Part shown: one piece after another, positions 59,812 through 64,000 of the stretch | Numbering within the stretch: position 1 is the stretch's first letter | How the letters are laid out: each line of letters starts with the position of its first letter | Source: Lepisosteus oculatus | Lineage: Eukaryota > Chordata > Actinopteri > Semionotiformes > Lepisosteidae | DNA: 64,000 nt | Reading direction: 5' to 3' | Assembly: GCF_040954835.1 (NCBI RefSeq) | Contig: NC_090703.1 | Span: 9,047,001 to 9,111,000 of the forward strand | Notes under the pieces: model-generated | Database searches by the model: none | Seen by the model: the letters and a program-made list of their open reading frames with translations, nothing else | What the model was told of the DNA's origin: nothing | Made by a program: the position numbers and the translations under genes

Positions 59812-61605
59812 ATGTATTCTTACTGTTTTACAAAGACATTAAATGAGGCTTAAAGGTGAGTAAAGTAGACAAGATGAATTTGTGCATATTAAGAGACGGC
59901 AAGATGAAAGGTACTGCATGTTTAATTTATTTTACAGGTCAATCTAAGGAACATGATATTGGAAGATCAAGTTTCAAATGAGCCACTGCATGTTGTTGTT
60001 TAATGGTACAAACAAATGTCTATCTTTTGTCAGGATGCAAAGGTTTAAAAGTTTTATTTTATTATTATTTTATGATAGTTATTTTTATTTGTATTTATTT
60101 TTTGAAAATCGCCATGAAGAATATATTGATTTTGGCGTGGTGTGTTGTATAGCTGAAAATGTGTTTATATTTCAGTGATTCTTAATATAAATCGTATCTC
60201 AGTGACAAACATTCAGAATGTTACAATGCTGTTGGTTTATCAGCTTGTACAAATAAGTTGGTTTTCATTTCAATTGTCTTATTCATGCATCTCTCAGTTC
60301 TCTGAAGAATTTCGTTCCCAAAATGTGAATAGTTGTCACTTCATGCCTGTGATTAGTTTGCTAAATTTCCCGATGAATGTTGAAACAATGAAAACAATGT
60401 ATTATTTTAAATGGATTGGAAGCCAAAATACACATTTCTATATTATATTCATGCAATATGTAAAAGTGGACCATTGAGTAAGACCACAGAGCCACCTGAG
60501 CTGTCTGCTTAATTAACATCTTATTTAAGACTGTATGTTACTACCATATTGTAACAGTGTTGGAAATAGCTGATGTACAGATTCATTTTCTGATCTAGAG
60601 AAAGCACATTATGTATACCTCGTGTGTATAGCACACTACTTCTATGTGATTTCCTACCCTTTTCTGAAAAATATAAAAGCATTAAAATCTTTATTACTTG
60701 TCTGAAACAGAATTACTTGTTTAAGGCATGTGTTCGCAGGTACATGCAGAGGAATTTGGGGTCATCTTAGTTTATTTGCTGCAGGCAAGCATACTTCATA
60801 ACCTGTCAGGTATGAAAACTATTGTTAAGAATTCAGAATTGAAGCTACATGCAGTACAGTGCTGGTTATGTTTCAGTATGTCAAATTTTAATAAAGCATA
60901 GTATACCTAGTCAAAATGTGTATTTAATAATGAGACATTTCAAATAAGAGGTTGTTAATTAATAGTATAGTGTTTTTTTGTATAGGTTTATCTTGGTACC
61001 TTCTGGTAAGGCACCATATACCAGGAATGGAAATATTCTTAATGTCAGGCAAATTGCTTACTATATGGTGAAAATTGTCTGTGTGTAGCATCCATCCCGT
61101 GTGAGGAGTTCCATTAAGCCGCTGGGCCAAGACAGTAGAAACCACTGGGTGTGTTGTCGAACCTTTTCACATGCTGCAACAGAAGCAATGCACTTTTTTG
61201 CGATTAATTATCTATTTCTGTCAAAAACAAAGCAGTGAAATATATCAGTGAAAGTGTGAGATTATTCCAAAGTTTAATTCTGTATGACTTCGAGATTCTC
61301 AACAGGTCTTTGGTTTCAAGAAGCTTTGCTTTCCCATGAAAATCCTGCCATCTTTACTACAGATGCAGTTTTAAATGGGTGAGCTTAGTGCTGGGTTTGG
61401 GAAAACCTGTGTTAGAAGGGAAGCAGATTTTTAACTCCTGTAAATATTGTGAAATACTTGCCTATGGCTGGAAGGTGTGATTTTTTTAAAAAAATAAAAT
61501 GATTTGTAGAATACAAAACTGTCAGCCATCAAAAACGAATGTCTGAATTTTATGCACTGTTAAATATTTTGATGGCAGCAATGCTACTCTGTTGTTTATG
61601 AGATA

Positions 61606-61611
61606 AATAAA
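61606..61611 (+). terminator. Candidate distal AREL1 polyadenylation signal
   Basis: AATAAA in the context GAGATAAATAAAGTC, with T-rich sequence 20-40 bases further on. It is the most downstream well-placed signal of three candidates. Confidence 0.35.
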
Positions 61612-64000
61612 GTCAAAGAAATGTCAATTTTGCCTTGTTTGATAATTATTTAAGAATATACTTTTTCCAAATTTTTGCTGTTTTATTAGCCACTATGCCT
61701 TTGGGGGTTGGTTTTAAAGTTTTGATAGATCCCAGGATGCTGGAGCCAGTATTATACAGTATACCTTATCTAACATCAAAATTTGTGTCCAATGTTATTA
61801 GTGCTATTTAATAAGCAGGTAACCTTTTAGAGTATGATTAAAATCAACAGAGTAGATTAGACATAAGTTTTAAAGAATGATGAATAATTTTCATGCCAAG
61901 TGAAAAAAGTGGTTTGATCAAAGAGCAATGATACATGTTTGATATTTGATGATAAGAATATTGAGAACATTAAGATGTCTTAAGTTCTTTGACTTATTAG
62001 ACTGTAGATATTTGGACAGCTGAACAGCCAGGTTTCTGTTGTTGATAACTTGGCTCACCTTAGAAGTCCATTTGTACCACTTGATAACTACAAATAACTA
62101 ACAGCTGGAGAAAATGCACAGACCTGACAATGTGTCCGGTCTGTGAACAGGAGATATAGATCAGAATTTCATTGTTTCACTCTTAGGGGAGTCTTTTAAT
62201 TATTAATCTGGCATGGAGGACAGCTGAGGGTGATTACTATAATGCTTCCAGGGGGACAGAAGGTTATTCCAGGGTTGTTGCCTTGAGAACTGTCAGTGTT
62301 AAGCTTCAGTTGATACCATTTGCAATGTGTGTGTCTGTGTTGGAGTACAAACCATCAAACCATTTGACCTCTTTTTTTTTTCTTTGACGGCTTACAAAAT
62401 CATTCGACATTTTGAGTGATCAAATGCCCCTTTACAGAATATTTTTTACGTTACTGTGCAAACTCTGGATGGGTTTCTTTGGGCTGTAGTATGAGATCTG
62501 ATTTTGACAGTAAAGAATTTTATTTCTGTTCTTTCACGTCCATTTACTTACTTTGATCCTGGATTGAAAACAACTGGAAAAAAAAAATCTTTACGTGAAA
62601 TGAAGTGCAAGAAACACAATGTAATAAAGTTAGGAAAGGCAGTTAAACCTCACAAAAATAAAGTTTTCATGGGATCCTATGGTCCTTTGGTAAAGTTGTT
62701 CTCTGCTCTCAGGTCCGACCCGAGAAAGTGGTTTTCATTGCTACTTTAATTAAATCAAAATAAGAACATTGCCATTAGGATAACAAAGGGAGGTAAAAAC
62801 TCATTAAAAAAGGGTTTTAGCAAAATTTTATTTTCTTTAGTATTTAAATATCACTAATAGGCTTTTTCTGAAGGGTATTTTTGTTATTTAAAAAAAACCA
62901 AGAATCTGAAGACATCTATTGAATGTGTGTCCTCCACCATTTCTCTCCAGAATATTCCATAGCATTGGGTTCTGTAACAACCACAAATATGACATCAGTA
63001 TTTGACTGGATATCTGAACTTGAGCTTTAATTTAAGCCGTAAATCAGGCTTCTACTGTATAACCTTCCAGAGATATTAAAAAATGTTTGATGGGACATCA
63101 TTCCAGGTGGAAATTGACTGAGGTCTCACTAGGTTAATGAGCTGTGGAAGCATGTAGAATGAAGCTAGTGTGTGCTCTAGAAGAGTGTTAGACTTGATTC
63201 TTCCCAGAGAATGAACAACCAGCACCGTAGAAGACATTGGGATGAAGGTCTCGAACTTAACTGAGGATCTGTTTCGTCTTCACAGTTCTGCTTTAAAACC
63301 AGTCCCTGCTTCTTATTCTGATGTAGGTGAAAAAATGTTAAAAGAAGTTTTGACACCATTTCACTTTCATTTGGTGCTTTTTATACGGAACACTGCTTTT
63401 AAAAGGATTTTTCGTTTTAAATGTGGACTTCAGTATAGCAATAATCTCTGCTCTAAAATGCGTACCAGCGGGGAAAAAAATCGTGTTTTACATGCATGAA
63501 ATTATTAGCCAGATCTGGCCACTTGCTAATGTCTTTCTCATCTGAACATTTCCACTGGGACAAATCTGATGATGTAACATCTTTAGGAAGAGCTGGCACA
63601 AGCAATACTATGGTTCATGCATTCACTGCTTTTTCCCAGACAATGAGTGCAAAAGACTTGACTGGTGAGGTCTTGTCAATAGTGTAACATATTAGACTTC
63701 AAGGCTGATTATTGTAGAAGTGGGTAAAAGATGCCATGTTATTACCTGATAAGACCCTAAACCTTGTTTTAAGTAGCAGGTTGTTCTCAGTCTACAGTGT
63801 GATATTTAAAAATATGCTGAAGTCATGTGGGGTTGGATCTATAATGAATTCTATTAATCCTTTTACCCACAGGGCAGTCATGATGATTAAATTCTAAGCA
63901 AGATATTAATTTAAGCACCTATAAGCCACACTGTTTTCCGATCATATTTTTTCCCTTTCTTTTATTGGGGATCTTTGAACTGCACCCTTGACAGCAAGCC
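61612..64000. other. Downstream flank, no gene recognised
   Basis: AT-rich sequence past the candidate AREL1 end. Open frames at 62504-62749 and 63242-63499 are short and lack conserved features. By human gene order LTBP2 would come next, but none of its EGF-like or TB-domain exons is seen here. Confidence 0.5.

Larger units (their letters stand above)
57925..61611 (+). other. Probable AREL1 3' UTR
   Basis: Sequence after the AREL1 stop with no other gene recognised. AATAAA occurs at 60890-60895, 61493-61498 and 61606-61611; the last, preceded by AT-rich sequence and followed by T-rich sequence, could mark a distal end. Open frames at 59978-60178 and 60175-60477 are AT-rich and unsupported. 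It contains the foldback element at 59594-59811. Confidence 0.45.

Overview
The window is vertebrate nuclear DNA, most likely from a ray-finned fish. It holds large intron-split genes with GT-AG junctions, fish-type SINE and LINE debris, and four genes whose exons can be rebuilt by eye with consistent reading phase. The order is PROX2 (+), YLPM1 (-), FCF1 (-), AREL1 (+). This matches the block I know from human chromosome 14, which supports orthology, including PROX2 rather than PROX1. The repeats look like those of non-teleost ray-fins such as gar or bowfin, but that is a guess.

Layout: PROX2 (13-8412, four coding exons, start of gene at or just before the left edge) runs tail-to-tail with YLPM1 across a gene-free stretch (8413-13996). 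YLPM1 occupies 34060-13997 on the minus strand in 20 exons, giving a 2177-residue nuclear protein. Its parts are a proline/glutamine-rich start, a 33-bp coding minisatellite, a charged repeat region, a P-loop kinase-like domain and a terminal PP1-docking motif. A repeat-rich spacer (34061-36146) separates it from FCF1 (41602-36147, minus, 8 exons, 198 residues), the PIN-domain nuclease of 18S rRNA processing. FCF1 and AREL1 are head-to-head on a compact promoter of about 150 bp. AREL1 (coding 43658-57924, 21 coding exons) is a HECT E3 ubiquitin ligase; the rest of the window is its 3' UTR and downstream sequence.

The most interesting signals are three. (1) AREL1 has four upstream coding exons in perfect phase that add 198 residues, with membrane segments and two SAM-like stretches, before the methionine that matches the start of human AREL1; this start is preceded by a 63-codon uORF whose stop overlaps the ATG. 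(2) A CpG-rich island lies inside the large intron just upstream of YLPM1 exon 19, with a good-context ATG in frame into the last two exons, predicting a 103-residue PP1-docking isoform. (3) A perfect 74-bp inverted repeat flanked by 13-bp direct repeats sits in the likely AREL1 3' UTR.

The genes do not form one pathway: a transcription factor, a nuclear PP1/RNA-associated protein, a ribosome-assembly nuclease and an anti-apoptotic ubiquitin ligase are simply conserved neighbours. Exon edges were read by eye from splice signals, phase and remembered family sequences; no search was run.
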